From: DATJKD01 sp963834855 | Lineage (GTDB): Bacteria > Pseudomonadota > Gammaproteobacteria > Steroidobacterales > Steroidobacteraceae | Direction of reading: 5' to 3' | DNA: 64,000 bases | Assembly: GCA_963834855.1 (NCBI GenBank) | Contig: CAWIDH010000008.1 | Span: 1 to 64,000 of the forward strand | Shown: positions 26,210-34,148 of the stretch, in pieces | Numbering within the stretch: position 1 is the first letter of the stretch | Layout: the number at the start of each line of letters is the position of its first letter | The notes under the pieces: generated by a model | Told to the model about the DNA's origin: nothing | Database searches by the model: none | The model's input: only the letters and a program-made list of their open reading frames with translations | Translations under genes and position numbers: made by a program

Positions 26210-26851
26210 GTGCACCGCGTATCCGCACGCCCGTTGTTGATCGGCGTCGTCGCGATTGTAGCGTTTGCCGTCGGCGCGATTCTCGCCCGCGGCGTACACC
26301 GCGCATCGGACGAGGCACAGGCGCCCGCGCGTGCGACCGTTTACCCGAGCCCGCGCGCCCTACCCGCGATCTCATTGACCGACCAGGACGGCAGCCCGCT
26401 CGACGCCGGCTTCTTCGAGCGCGGCTGGACGTTGGTCTTCTTCGGCTTTACGAGCTGCCCGGACGTGTGTCCGACGACGCTTGCAACGCTGGCGCGCACC
26501 CTGGACTCCCTCCAGGACCTGCCTGCCCCGGCACAGCCACGAGTGCTGCTCGTCACGGTCGACCCCGAGCGTGACAGCCCGGAAGCGCTCGCCGCGTACG
26601 TGCGGTCCTTCGATCCGGCGTTCCTGGGTGCCACCGGCGAGGAGTCAGCGATCGCCGCGATCGCGGGCGGGTTCGGCGTCCCCGTCAACCGGGTCGCACT
26701 GGACGCCGATTCCTACACCGTCGATCACGGCGCCGGCGTCTTCATCGTCGCGCCCGACGGTATCGTCGCCTACTCGTCGGCGCCGCACGATGCCTCGGTG
26801 CTGGCGCGCGACTACCGGCTGATCCTGGCCCGGCATGGAACGCTCGGGTGA
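26210..26851 (+). CDS. SCO1/SenC-family copper/thioredoxin-fold protein
   Basis: A membrane-anchored periplasmic protein used in copper delivery to cytochrome oxidase or in thiol redox. The N-terminal anchor is LLIGVVAIVAFAVGAIL. The thioredoxin fold carries the copper/redox motif TSCPDVCPTT (CxxxC) and the distal His in VDHGAGVFIV, so all three ligands are present. The GTG at 26210 places the anchor directly at the N-terminus; a TTG at 26180 is the alternative. The stop overlaps the psd GTG as GTGA. No cytochrome oxidase genes lie in the window. Confidence 0.9.
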   Translation: MHRVSARPLLIGVVAIVAFAVGAILARGVHRASDEAQAPARATVYPSPRALPAISLTDQDGSPLDAGFFERGWTLVFFGFTSCPDVCPTTLATLARTLDSLQDLPAPAQPRVLLVTVDPERDSPEALAAYVRSFDPAFLGATGEESAIAAIAGGFGVPVNRVALDADSYTVDHGAGVFIVAPDGIVAYSSAPHDASVLARDYRLILARHGTLG

Positions 26852-27738
26852 AGCCGCAGCCGCAGACCGCGACCGCGGCGGACCGGGCGTTCGCGTTCCT
26901 GCAGGAGTTGCTGCCGCAGCAGCTCCTGTCCCGCGGCATGCATCGCCTGGCCCGCAGCACCCACCCCGCGATCAAGACCGCAGCGATCCGCCTGCTGCGA
27001 AGCGCGTATCCCCAGATCGACCTTGGCGAGGCCCTCGAGCCCGATCCGCATCGGTATCCGAGCTTCAATGCGTTCTTCACGCGCGCCTTGCGGCCCGGCG
27101 TGCGACCGCTCGCGCCGGGCCCGGATGCGCTCGTCTCGCCCGTGGACGGCACGCTGAGCCAGTTCGGCGAGATCGACTCCGGGCGCCTGCTGCAGGCCAA
27201 GGGCGTCGAGTACACGGCGGCCGCATTGCTCGATGACGCGGCGACCGCGGCGCAGTTCGCCTCCGGGCGCTACGCCTGCATCTATCTCGCGCCCTACGAC
27301 TATCACCGTATCCACGTGCCGATCGCCGCGCGGCTGCGCGCGACCCGCTACGTGCCCGGGCGTCTGTTCAGCGTCAATGCCGCAACCGCGCGCACGATTC
27401 CGGGCCTGTTCGGCCTGAACGAGCGGGTCGTGTGCGAATTCGAGACCCGACGGGGGGCGCTTGCCCTTGTGATGGTGGGCGCGCTCTTCGTCGGCAGCAT
27501 CGAGACGGTGTACGCCGGCGAGATCAATCCACCGCGCGAGCGCGGCGGGAGACCGCGGATGATCGCGGCGGGCCAGGGGCTCGACTTCGAGAAGGGCGCG
27601 GAACTCGGCCGTTTCAACATGGGCTCGACCGTCGTGCTGCTGTGGGAGGACCGCGCCGGCCCGTTCGCGCCGGGGCTCGCCGTCGGCGACCGGCTGCGCC
27701 TCGGGCAACTCCTTGCCGGCCCGGGAGCGACGCCGTGA
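26848..27738 (+). CDS. psd: Phosphatidylserine decarboxylase proenzyme
   Basis: Makes phosphatidylethanolamine at the inner membrane. The self-cleavage site that generates the pyruvoyl group is visible as FNMGSTVVLL (GST near the C-terminus). Other conserved parts are FNAFFTRALRPGVRP, SPVDGTLSQFG, YDYHRIHVP and PGRLFSVN. It starts at a GTG overlapping the SCO1-like stop; 296 residues. EpmA follows 7 bp later; psd and epmA are also neighbours in E. coli. Confidence 0.96.
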   Translation: MKPQPQTATAADRAFAFLQELLPQQLLSRGMHRLARSTHPAIKTAAIRLLRSAYPQIDLGEALEPDPHRYPSFNAFFTRALRPGVRPLAPGPDALVSPVDGTLSQFGEIDSGRLLQAKGVEYTAAALLDDAATAAQFASGRYACIYLAPYDYHRIHVPIAARLRATRYVPGRLFSVNAATARTIPGLFGLNERVVCEFETRRGALALVMVGALFVGSIETVYAGEINPPRERGGRPRMIAAGQGLDFEKGAELGRFNMGSTVVLLWEDRAGPFAPGLAVGDRLRLGQLLAGPGATP

Positions 27739-27745
27739 GCGAGCC

Positions 27746-28717
27746 ATGAGCGAGGAAGGCTGGCGGCCCAGCGCGGGCATTGAGCGGCTGCGTCTGCGCG
27801 CCGAGCTGCTGCGGCGCGCCCGCGAGCACTTCGCGGCCACCGGCACGCTCGAGGTCGAGACCCCGGTCCTGGTCCGCGCAGCCGTCACCGACACGCACCT
27901 CGAGTCGCTCGAGGTCCGCCGTGCGGACGGCAGCCTCGCAGGCTACCTGCACACCTCGCCGGAGTACGCGATGAAGCGGCTGCTCGCGGCCGGCGCGCCG
28001 GACATCTACCAGATCGTGCACGTGTTCCGCGAGGGCGAGCGCGGCCGCATGCACAACCCCGAGTTCACGATGATCGAGTGGTACCGCCTCGGTATCGATC
28101 ACCACGCGTTGATGGATGACGTCGAGCGCCTGCTTTTCGCGATGTTCGAGGGCCTGGTCAGCCCGCAGGCCAGCCGCCGCGTCACGTACGCCGCCGCGTT
28201 CGAGGCCGCCCTGGGCCTGGATCCGCTCGATCGCCGGACCCGGACCGAAGCGCTGTCGGACGCCATCGCGGCACGCGGCACGACCGTGCCCGCCTCGATC
28301 CTCTCGGACCGCGACGCGCTCCTCGACCTCGCGCTGTCGCTGCACGTCGCGCCGACGTTTCCGGGCGACAGGATCACCTTCCTGCATGACTTCCCGGCCT
28401 CGCAGGCGGCGCTCGCCAGGACGACCGGACCGGTCGCCGCGCGCTTCGAGGCGTTCTGGGGCGCCGTCGAGCTCGCCAACGGGTTCGATGAGCTCGCCGA
28501 TGCGCAGGAGCAGGCGTCCCGATTCGCAGCCGACGCCGCTCGGCGCGCACGGCGCGGCCAGCCCCGACGCGCCCCCGACCGTGCCTTCCTCGCGGCGCTC
28601 ACCGCGGGGCTGCCGCGGTGCTCGGGTGTCGCGCTGGGTTTCGATCGCGCGGTCATGATTGCCGCCGGTGCCGGGTCGATCGACGAGGTCCTGGCGTTCA
28701 CGGTCGAGCGCGCCTGA
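27746..28717 (+). CDS. epmA: EF-P beta-lysylation ligase EpmA (GenX/PoxA)
   Basis: A class II lysyl-tRNA-synthetase paralogue without the anticodon-binding domain (323 residues). It attaches (R)-beta-lysine to Lys34 of EF-P. Motif 2 is visible around FREGE ... HNPEFTMIEWY, and motif 3 around GVALGFDRAVMI; the TSPEYAMKRLL block is typical. The start ATG at 27746 is MSEEGWRPS. Its substrate EF-P is encoded 2 kb away (30626-31195). The partner aminomutase EpmB is not in the window. Confidence 0.95.
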   Translation: MSEEGWRPSAGIERLRLRAELLRRAREHFAATGTLEVETPVLVRAAVTDTHLESLEVRRADGSLAGYLHTSPEYAMKRLLAAGAPDIYQIVHVFREGERGRMHNPEFTMIEWYRLGIDHHALMDDVERLLFAMFEGLVSPQASRRVTYAAAFEAALGLDPLDRRTRTEALSDAIAARGTTVPASILSDRDALLDLALSLHVAPTFPGDRITFLHDFPASQAALARTTGPVAARFEAFWGAVELANGFDELADAQEQASRFAADAARRARRGQPRRAPDRAFLAALTAGLPRCSGVALGFDRAVMIAAGAGSIDEVLAFTVERA

Positions 28718-28734
28718 AACGGAGGACGGACTGC

Positions 28735-29232
28735 ATGCACGACACACCCCTGACGACGGTCTCCCGCGAAACGCAACCGGGCTACGCGGAACTCGCACGC
28801 AGCCTGGCGGCACTGCTGCACGGAGAGCCGGATCTCGTCAGCTGCGCCGCCAACACCGCGGCGCTCCTGTACTTCAGCCTGTACGACCTCAACTGGGTCG
28901 GGTTCTACCTGCTCGACGCGGTGAGCGGCGACCTGCTCGTCGGGCCGTTCCAGGGGCGGCCGGCCTGCGTGCGAATCGCGCTCGGCCGCGGCGTGTGCGG
29001 CACGGCGGCCGCCGAGCGGCGCACGATCGTGGTCCCCGACGTGCACGCCTTTCCAGGCCACATCGCCTGCGATGCCGCGTCGAACTCGGAGCTCGTCGTC
29101 CCGGTCATCGATGGTGAGCGCCTCATCGGGGTGCTCGACCTGGACAGCCCGAGCTACGCGCGGTTCGACGAGGGCGACGCACGGGGCATCGAGAAGCTGG
29201 TCGAGGTCTTCGTGGCGGCGGTGCGCCGCTGA
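28735..29232 (+). CDS. Free methionine-(R)-sulfoxide reductase (GAF domain)
   Basis: A 165-residue single GAF domain. NWVGFYLL, VGPFQGRPACVRI, GRGVCGTAA, HIACDAASNSELVVPV and GVLDLDSPS match the fRMsr (YebR-type) family. All three catalytic cysteines (ACVRI, GVCG, IACD) are kept, so it should reduce free Met-R-sulfoxide rather than act as a sensor. GGAGGA lies 8 nt before the ATG at 28735. It follows epmA closely on the same strand. Confidence 0.92.
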   Translation: MHDTPLTTVSRETQPGYAELARSLAALLHGEPDLVSCAANTAALLYFSLYDLNWVGFYLLDAVSGDLLVGPFQGRPACVRIALGRGVCGTAAAERRTIVVPDVHAFPGHIACDAASNSELVVPVIDGERLIGVLDLDSPSYARFDEGDARGIEKLVEVFVAAVRR

Positions 29233-29255
29233 GGCGACAGACCTTGGCACCACTC

Positions 29256-30605
29256 ATGAAGACGAGCGCCATGGTCCTGGCAGCGATGGGCGCCATCCTC
29301 ACCTGCACGGTCGTGGCGTCGCACGCGCAGGACGGCAGCATGAACTCCCTCGCGGAACGGTACGTGAGGCTCGTGCTGGCGCTGGGCGTACACGACGCCG
29401 ACTACGTGGACGCGTACTACGGTCCGGCCGGATGGCGGAAAGACGCCGAGACGACCAGGCTGTCCCTCCAGGAGATCGATACAAGGGCCGAGGTGCTCAC
29501 TCGCGAGCTCGCAGCCGCCGCGCCGGCACCCACCGCCTCCGAGCTCGTGCGCCTGCGCCATCAATACCTGTCCAGGCAGCTCGAGGCACTGCGGACACGG
29601 GTGTCGATGCTCCAGGGCCGAAGGCTGCGCTTCGACGAGGAATCGAAGGCGCTTTACGACGCAGTGGCCCCAACGCACACAGAAGCGGACTTCGAGAAGG
29701 TGCTGGCGGAGCTCGACAGGAAACTGCCGGGCCAGGGACCGCTCCTGCAGCGCTACGACGCGTTCCGCAGCCGCTACGTCATCCCGCGCGAGCGTCTCGA
29801 TGCCACGTTCAAGGCCGCGATCGACGGATGTCGCGCCCGCACCCTCCCGCACGTCACGCTGCCGGCCGGCGAGAGCTTCACGGTCGAGTACGTCACCAAC
29901 AAGAGCTGGAGCGGTTACAACTGGTACCAGGGCAACTACCGCAGCGTCATTCAGGTCAACACGGACCTGCCGATCTATGTCGACCGCGCCGTCGACCTGG
30001 CCTGCCACGAGGGCTATCCCGGACACCACGTGTACAACGTCCTGCTCGAGAAGAACCTGGTACGTGACCGCGGCTGGCTGGAGTTTTCCGTTTACCCGTT
30101 GTTCTCACCACAATCGCTGATCGCCGAGGGCACGGCGGACTATGGAATCGACGTCGCCTTCCCTACCGCGGAGAGGCTCGCCTTCGAACGCCAGGTGATC
30201 TTCCCCGCCGCCGGACTGGATCCGGCGGGCGCCGCGGAATACTACGACGTGCTCACCCTGGTCGACCGCCTGTCATACGCCGGCAACGAGGCGGCACGCC
30301 GGTATCTCGACGGCGAGATCGATGCGACGGCCGCGGCCGGATGGCTTACGCGCTACGGGCTGTTCTCCGCGCCCCGCGCCGCACAGCGCGTCCGCTTCAT
30401 CGATCAGTACCGAAGCTATGTCATCAACTACAACCTGGGACGAGACATGGTGGCGCGCTACATCGAATCGCAGGACGGCGACGCGTCATCGTCTGCGCGC
30501 CGGTGGCAGGTGTTCGAGCGCCTGCTCTCGTCTCCGCGACTGCCTTCGGGGCTCACGACTCCCGATTCCCGGCCGCCAGCATCCGGGACCGGCGATCGAG
30601 ACTGA
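29256..30605 (+). CDS. Secreted DUF885-family putative metallopeptidase
   Basis: A signal peptide (MKTSAMVLAAMGAILTC...ASHA) is followed by an all-helical protein of about 425 residues. ACHEGYPGHHVYNV near residue 250 is the DUF885 hallmark and resembles a zinc-binding HE...H site; a second Glu lies in LIAEGTADYG. Length and layout fit DUF885. Substrate unknown; periplasmic or secreted. No strong ribosome-binding site precedes the ATG at 29256; a TTG at 29244 is the alternative. It converges on efp with 20 bp between them. Confidence 0.85.
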   Translation: MKTSAMVLAAMGAILTCTVVASHAQDGSMNSLAERYVRLVLALGVHDADYVDAYYGPAGWRKDAETTRLSLQEIDTRAEVLTRELAAAAPAPTASELVRLRHQYLSRQLEALRTRVSMLQGRRLRFDEESKALYDAVAPTHTEADFEKVLAELDRKLPGQGPLLQRYDAFRSRYVIPRERLDATFKAAIDGCRARTLPHVTLPAGESFTVEYVTNKSWSGYNWYQGNYRSVIQVNTDLPIYVDRAVDLACHEGYPGHHVYNVLLEKNLVRDRGWLEFSVYPLFSPQSLIAEGTADYGIDVAFPTAERLAFERQVIFPAAGLDPAGAAEYYDVLTLVDRLSYAGNEAARRYLDGEIDATAAAGWLTRYGLFSAPRAAQRVRFIDQYRSYVINYNLGRDMVARYIESQDGDASSSARRWQVFERLLSSPRLPSGLTTPDSRPPASGTGDRD

Positions 30606-30625
30606 CGTAAGCCGGGCTTGATGTG

Positions 30626-31195
30626 TCAGCTCTTCGCCCGCGCGATGTAGGCCGAGGTCCGCGTGTCGACGCGGATGACCTCGCCCTCGTTGATGAAGAG
30701 CGGCACGCGCACCACTGCTCCGGTCTCGAGCTCTGCCGGCTTCTGCCCGCCGGTCGCCGTGTCGCCCCGCACGCCCGGGTCAGTCTTGACGATCTTGAGC
30801 TCCACGTGCGGCGGCGCGCTCACGGCCAACGGCACGCCGTTCCACAGCATGACGTTGCAATGTACGCCGTCCTTGAGCCACGCGGCGGCCTCGCCCATCG
30901 CTTCCTTGCCGGCGGTGAACTGCTCGAAGGTGTCCGGCACCATGAAATGCCAGAACGCACCGTCGTTGTAGAGATACTGCATCTCCGACTCGACCACGTC
31001 CGCCGCCTCGACCGAGTCGCCCGAACGGAACGTGCGCTCGATGACGCGACCCGTCTTCAGGTTGCGGATGCGCACGCGGTTGAAGGCCTGGCCCTTGCCC
31101 GGCTTCACGAACTCGTTCTCGATGATCGCGTACGGATCGCTGTCGAGAATGATCTTGAGCCCGGAGCGGAATTCGTTGGTGCTGTAGCTGGCCAT
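30626..31195 (-). CDS. efp: Translation elongation factor P
   Basis: EF-P rescues ribosomes stalled at polyproline. It is 189 residues with the KOW-like N-domain and two OB domains. The modified Lys lies in FVKPGKGQAF (Lys34), which with EpmA nearby indicates beta-lysylation rather than rhamnosylation (the latter uses Arg32). The C-terminal signature region VPLFINEGEVIRVDTRT is complete. A sigma-70-like promoter lies about 65-95 bp upstream. Confidence 0.97.
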   Translation of the reverse strand: MASYSTNEFRSGLKIILDSDPYAIIENEFVKPGKGQAFNRVRIRNLKTGRVIERTFRSGDSVEAADVVESEMQYLYNDGAFWHFMVPDTFEQFTAGKEAMGEAAAWLKDGVHCNVMLWNGVPLAVSAPPHVELKIVKTDPGVRGDTATGGQKPAELETGAVVRVPLFINEGEVIRVDTRTSAYIARAKS

Positions 31196-31258
31196 GGGTG
31201 TAGCGCGTGTTGGGAGTCGCGGCCGTTGGACTGGCGGGCCGCGCCGGGAAAGCTTTGC

Positions 31259-31288
31259 ATAATACGCGGAACCGGCGGTGCGCGTCAG
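31259..31288 (-). promoter_or_regulatory. Candidate sigma-70 promoter of efp
   Basis: On the minus strand, CTGACG (31288-31283) is 18 bp from TATTAT (31264-31259). The -10 matches 5 of 6 consensus bases and the -35 4 of 6, in an otherwise GC-rich gap. It lies about 64 bp before the efp start. Confidence 0.5.
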
Positions 31289-31384
31289 CCCTGGGGACTG
31301 CGTGCGTGACCTGCCGGGATGCTGCCGGGCTGTCCGGCCGGGCCGATGCTGCCACCTGCGTCACGACCGCGCGCGGAAAGCCGG

Positions 31385-31393
31385 TGCTATGAT
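31385..31393 (+). promoter_or_regulatory. Candidate extended -10 promoter of the FimX-like gene
   Basis: TGCTATGAT is an extended -10 element (TGN plus TATGAT) about 59 bp before the predicted TTG start. No good -35 is present, as is common with extended -10 promoters. AAAGAGGAG at 31424-31432 looks like a Shine-Dalgarno sequence but is unusually far (about 19 nt) from the start. Confidence 0.4.
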
Positions 31394-31451
31394 CCCCGCC
31401 GCTTTCGCAGACACGACTAATTAAAGAGGAGCGGCGCCGCGCCGGGACACA

Positions 31452-33503
31452 TTGGCCGAAACGAGCGCGATCCCACTCGTCGTCCTTTCGCGGCACCCGG
31501 AGGCTGTCGAGATCATCAACAGCACCCTGCGCAATGCCGGCCACCCGGTGCATTGCGCCTGGGTTCGCGACCTCGCCGGCTTCGGCGACGCGCTCGCGCA
31601 GGGCAAGGCAAAGCTCGTGTTCGTCTGCCTGCCCGACGCCGAGGACGCAGCGCCCGCGATCGAGCTGCGCAACCGCCACGCGTCCACGATGCCGGTCGTG
31701 CTGGTGCGGGACAGCGTCAGCGAGGAAGCACTGAACCGCGCGCTCGAGCTCGGCGCACGCGACGTGGTGACGCTCAAGTCGCGGCCCAGGCTCTGCGCCG
31801 TCGCGGAGCGGGAACTGCACCTGGCGAGTCTCGACAGGGCGCTCGCCGGCACGCTTGCCTCGGCACATCAATACCGCGACCAGATGCGGGCGTTCATGGC
31901 GGGCTCGACCGACGCCATCGTTCACGTGCAGGAAGGCATCGTCGTCGACGCGAACCCTGCGTGGCTCGAGCTGCTCGGGCTCGAGGATGCGGCTGCGATC
32001 GTCGGGCAGCCGCTGATGGATGCGTTCGCGTCCGCGAGTCATGCCGCGCTCAAGGGCGCACTCGTCGCAGCCGCGCAGGGAAAGTGGTCCGATCATTCGC
32101 TCAAGGCGGCGGTCGTGATGCCGGCGGGTGGGCAAATGGCGCTCGAGCTCGAGCTCGAACGCTTCGAATTCGACGGCGAACCCGCGGTGCGGATACGCGT
32201 GCCGACGCAGCGGCGCGACACGGGCTCGATCACCCAGCAGCTCGAGGCGGCGCTGCGGGTCGACACGGGCAGCGGGCTCCTGAAGCGCAGCGCATTTCTG
32301 GAGGCCTGCCGGCTGCAGATCGCCCAGCCGCTCAAGGGCGGCCTGCGGGCGGTGTTGTACGTGGAGCCCGACAAGCAGGCGGCGCTCGAGGCCGACCCGG
32401 GACCGCTGGCGTTCGAGGTCCTGCAGGATTCGCTCGGGGCACTGCTGCGCGCGCAGCTGCAGCCCGGTGACATCGGCGGCCGGGTCACCGCTCGTGGCTT
32501 CGCGGTGCTGGCGCAGCGCGGCAATGCCCGGGACCTGGATGCCTTCCTTCGCCGGCTGATCCAGCGCGTCGCCGAGCACGTTTTCCAGATCGGCGATCGC
32601 TCGCTGTCGATCACGGTCAGCGCCGGCGCCTCGATCTTCGGCAGCCAAGATCAAACGCTGGCGAAGCCGCTCAATGCCGCCATCCGGTCGCAGCGCGCCG
32701 CCGCGGCGGCCGGAGGCAACCGCACGCTGCGCCAGGAGGACCGCGACGAGTCCCGGGTCGAGGCCGAGGTCGATCGCACCTGGGCGCACCAGATCAAGTC
32801 CGCACTGATGGCGAACCGCTTCCGCCTCGTACAGCAGCCGATCGCGAGCCTGGTCGGCGAGGACCGCGCCATGTACGACCTGGTCGTGCGCATGCTCGAC
32901 GAACGCGGCCAGGAGGTGCTCCCGTCGGAATTCCTCACGGCCGCGGCCCGCACCGACCTGATGAAGAACATCGACCGCTGGGTGGTCGGCGCCGCCATGA
33001 GCTTCTGCGCCGCCCGCAAGCCGCACAAGGTGTTCGTGCGCCTGTCGCGCGACTCGCTGCGCGACGAGACACTCGCAACCTGGCTGCAGCAGCAGTTGAA
33101 GTCCTCGCGCATCGAGCCCGGCCGCGTCGTGATCCAGGTGAGCGAGGATCTCGCCACCCAGCACCTGAAGGAAGCGAAATCGCTGCAGCAGCTGCTTTCG
33201 CGCCTCGGCTTCGAGTTCGCGGTGGAGAACTTCGGCTCCGGCCGCGATCCGGCACAGCTGCTGACCCACATCCCGGTCAACTACGTGAAGATCGACGGCT
33301 CGCTGATGCAGGGTCTCGCCAACGACCGGCCGCTGCAGGAGCGCGTCAAGGCGCTGGTCGAGCAGGCCCGCGAGCGCAGCATCGCGACCATCGCCGAGCG
33401 AGTCGAGGACGCGAACACGATGGCCGTGCTCTGGCAGCTCGGCATCGAGTTCATCCAGGGCTACTTCGTCAACAGCCCGGAAGAGGTCGTCCTCGGCAAC
33501 TGA
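31452..33503 (+). CDS. FimX-like receiver-PAS-degenerate GGDEF-degenerate EAL protein
   Basis: A 683-residue protein with four domains: receiver-like (1-125), PAS (about 150-255, STDAIVHVQEGIVVDANPAWLELLG), GGDEF-fold (about 270-410), and EAL-fold (about 440-680, QPIASLVGEDRAMYDLVVRML ... VNYVKIDGSLMQGL). The GGDEF signature is replaced (VTARGFAVLAQ) and the EAL signature reads DLV. Neither cyclase nor phosphodiesterase activity is therefore expected. This architecture is that of FimX, which binds c-di-GMP through its dead EAL domain and controls type IV pili. The receiver also lacks a clear phospho-acceptor Asp. The TTG start is inferred from the domain boundary. Element B follows the stop. 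Confidence 0.85.
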   Translation: MAETSAIPLVVLSRHPEAVEIINSTLRNAGHPVHCAWVRDLAGFGDALAQGKAKLVFVCLPDAEDAAPAIELRNRHASTMPVVLVRDSVSEEALNRALELGARDVVTLKSRPRLCAVAERELHLASLDRALAGTLASAHQYRDQMRAFMAGSTDAIVHVQEGIVVDANPAWLELLGLEDAAAIVGQPLMDAFASASHAALKGALVAAAQGKWSDHSLKAAVVMPAGGQMALELELERFEFDGEPAVRIRVPTQRRDTGSITQQLEAALRVDTGSGLLKRSAFLEACRLQIAQPLKGGLRAVLYVEPDKQAALEADPGPLAFEVLQDSLGALLRAQLQPGDIGGRVTARGFAVLAQRGNARDLDAFLRRLIQRVAEHVFQIGDRSLSITVSAGASIFGSQDQTLAKPLNAAIRSQRAAAAAGGNRTLRQEDRDESRVEAEVDRTWAHQIKSALMANRFRLVQQPIASLVGEDRAMYDLVVRMLDERGQEVLPSEFLTAAARTDLMKNIDRWVVGAAMSFCAARKPHKVFVRLSRDSLRDETLATWLQQQLKSSRIEPGRVVIQVSEDLATQHLKEAKSLQQLLSRLGFEFAVENFGSGRDPAQLLTHIPVNYVKIDGSLMQGLANDRPLQERVKALVEQARERSIATIAERVEDANTMAVLWQLGIEFIQGYFVNSPEEVVLGN

Positions 33504-33519
33504 CGGGGATTCATCGCCG

Positions 33520-34148
33520 CCGTTCGGCCGCGGTGGTCTGCAGCGTCGCCGGCGCTCGGCTGCCGCGGGCTGCGCCCGCCACCGCGTGGCTCCTGCTCGC
33601 CGGCGCTCGGCCCGGGTGCCTCGTGGGCCGCTGGCCACGATCAGCAATCATTGCAGGGCTGAAGAGGGTGCCCCGCACGTTTTGTCGGAGCACGCCGCGT
33701 CGTCAGTGGTATCGCGGAATCGTCGCAGAGTCATGACTTCGGAGTGCCCGCGACGTCTACCTGTGATGGATCAGGCGTCGTCGCGGCCACGAGACACCCG
33801 GTCCAAACGCCGGCTCGCCGATGCCACGGTGGCCTCCGGCGCGTCGATGCCACGGTGGGGTCACGAGCCGACGCGTGGACGCGGTGTATCCCAGCCGCGA
33901 CGAGGCATCGGTGCGCGCAGGTGGACGTCGCGGACCACTCTGAGCGAAAGACCGCCTCGACGATTCCGCGATACCAACGACCGTTCGGCGTGCGCCGACC
34001 GAACGTGCGGGGCACCCATCTTCAGCGCTGCAACGACCCTCGATCGTAGTGAGCGGCTGGGGATACACCGCGGCCGGGCGTCGGCGAGCAGAGCCACGTC
34101 GCGGCGCGACCGCGGCCGGGCGTCGGCGAGCGGCAGCCGAAGTCCCGG
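33520..34148. repeat. Large palindromic intergenic element, copy B (centre inverted)
   Basis: The core is 33628-34056, with arms 33628-33763 and 33918-34056. Arm motifs match copy A: GGTGCCCCGCACGTTTTGTC, GGTATCGCGGAATCGTCG, GACGTCTACCTG, and the mirrored set on the right. The centre reads in the opposite direction: the segment with GATACACCGCGTCCACGCG in copy A appears here as its reverse complement near 33870-33890. Flanking repeats of about 30 bp lie at 33520-33627 and 34057-34148. It occupies the entire gap between the convergent FimX-like gene and parC. Confidence 0.88.

Noticed and set aside
30780..33647. 955-codon minus-strand open frame opposite the FimX-like gene
   Set aside because: It is antisense to a four-domain protein with clear homology. 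The C-terminal part is efp in a wrong frame.
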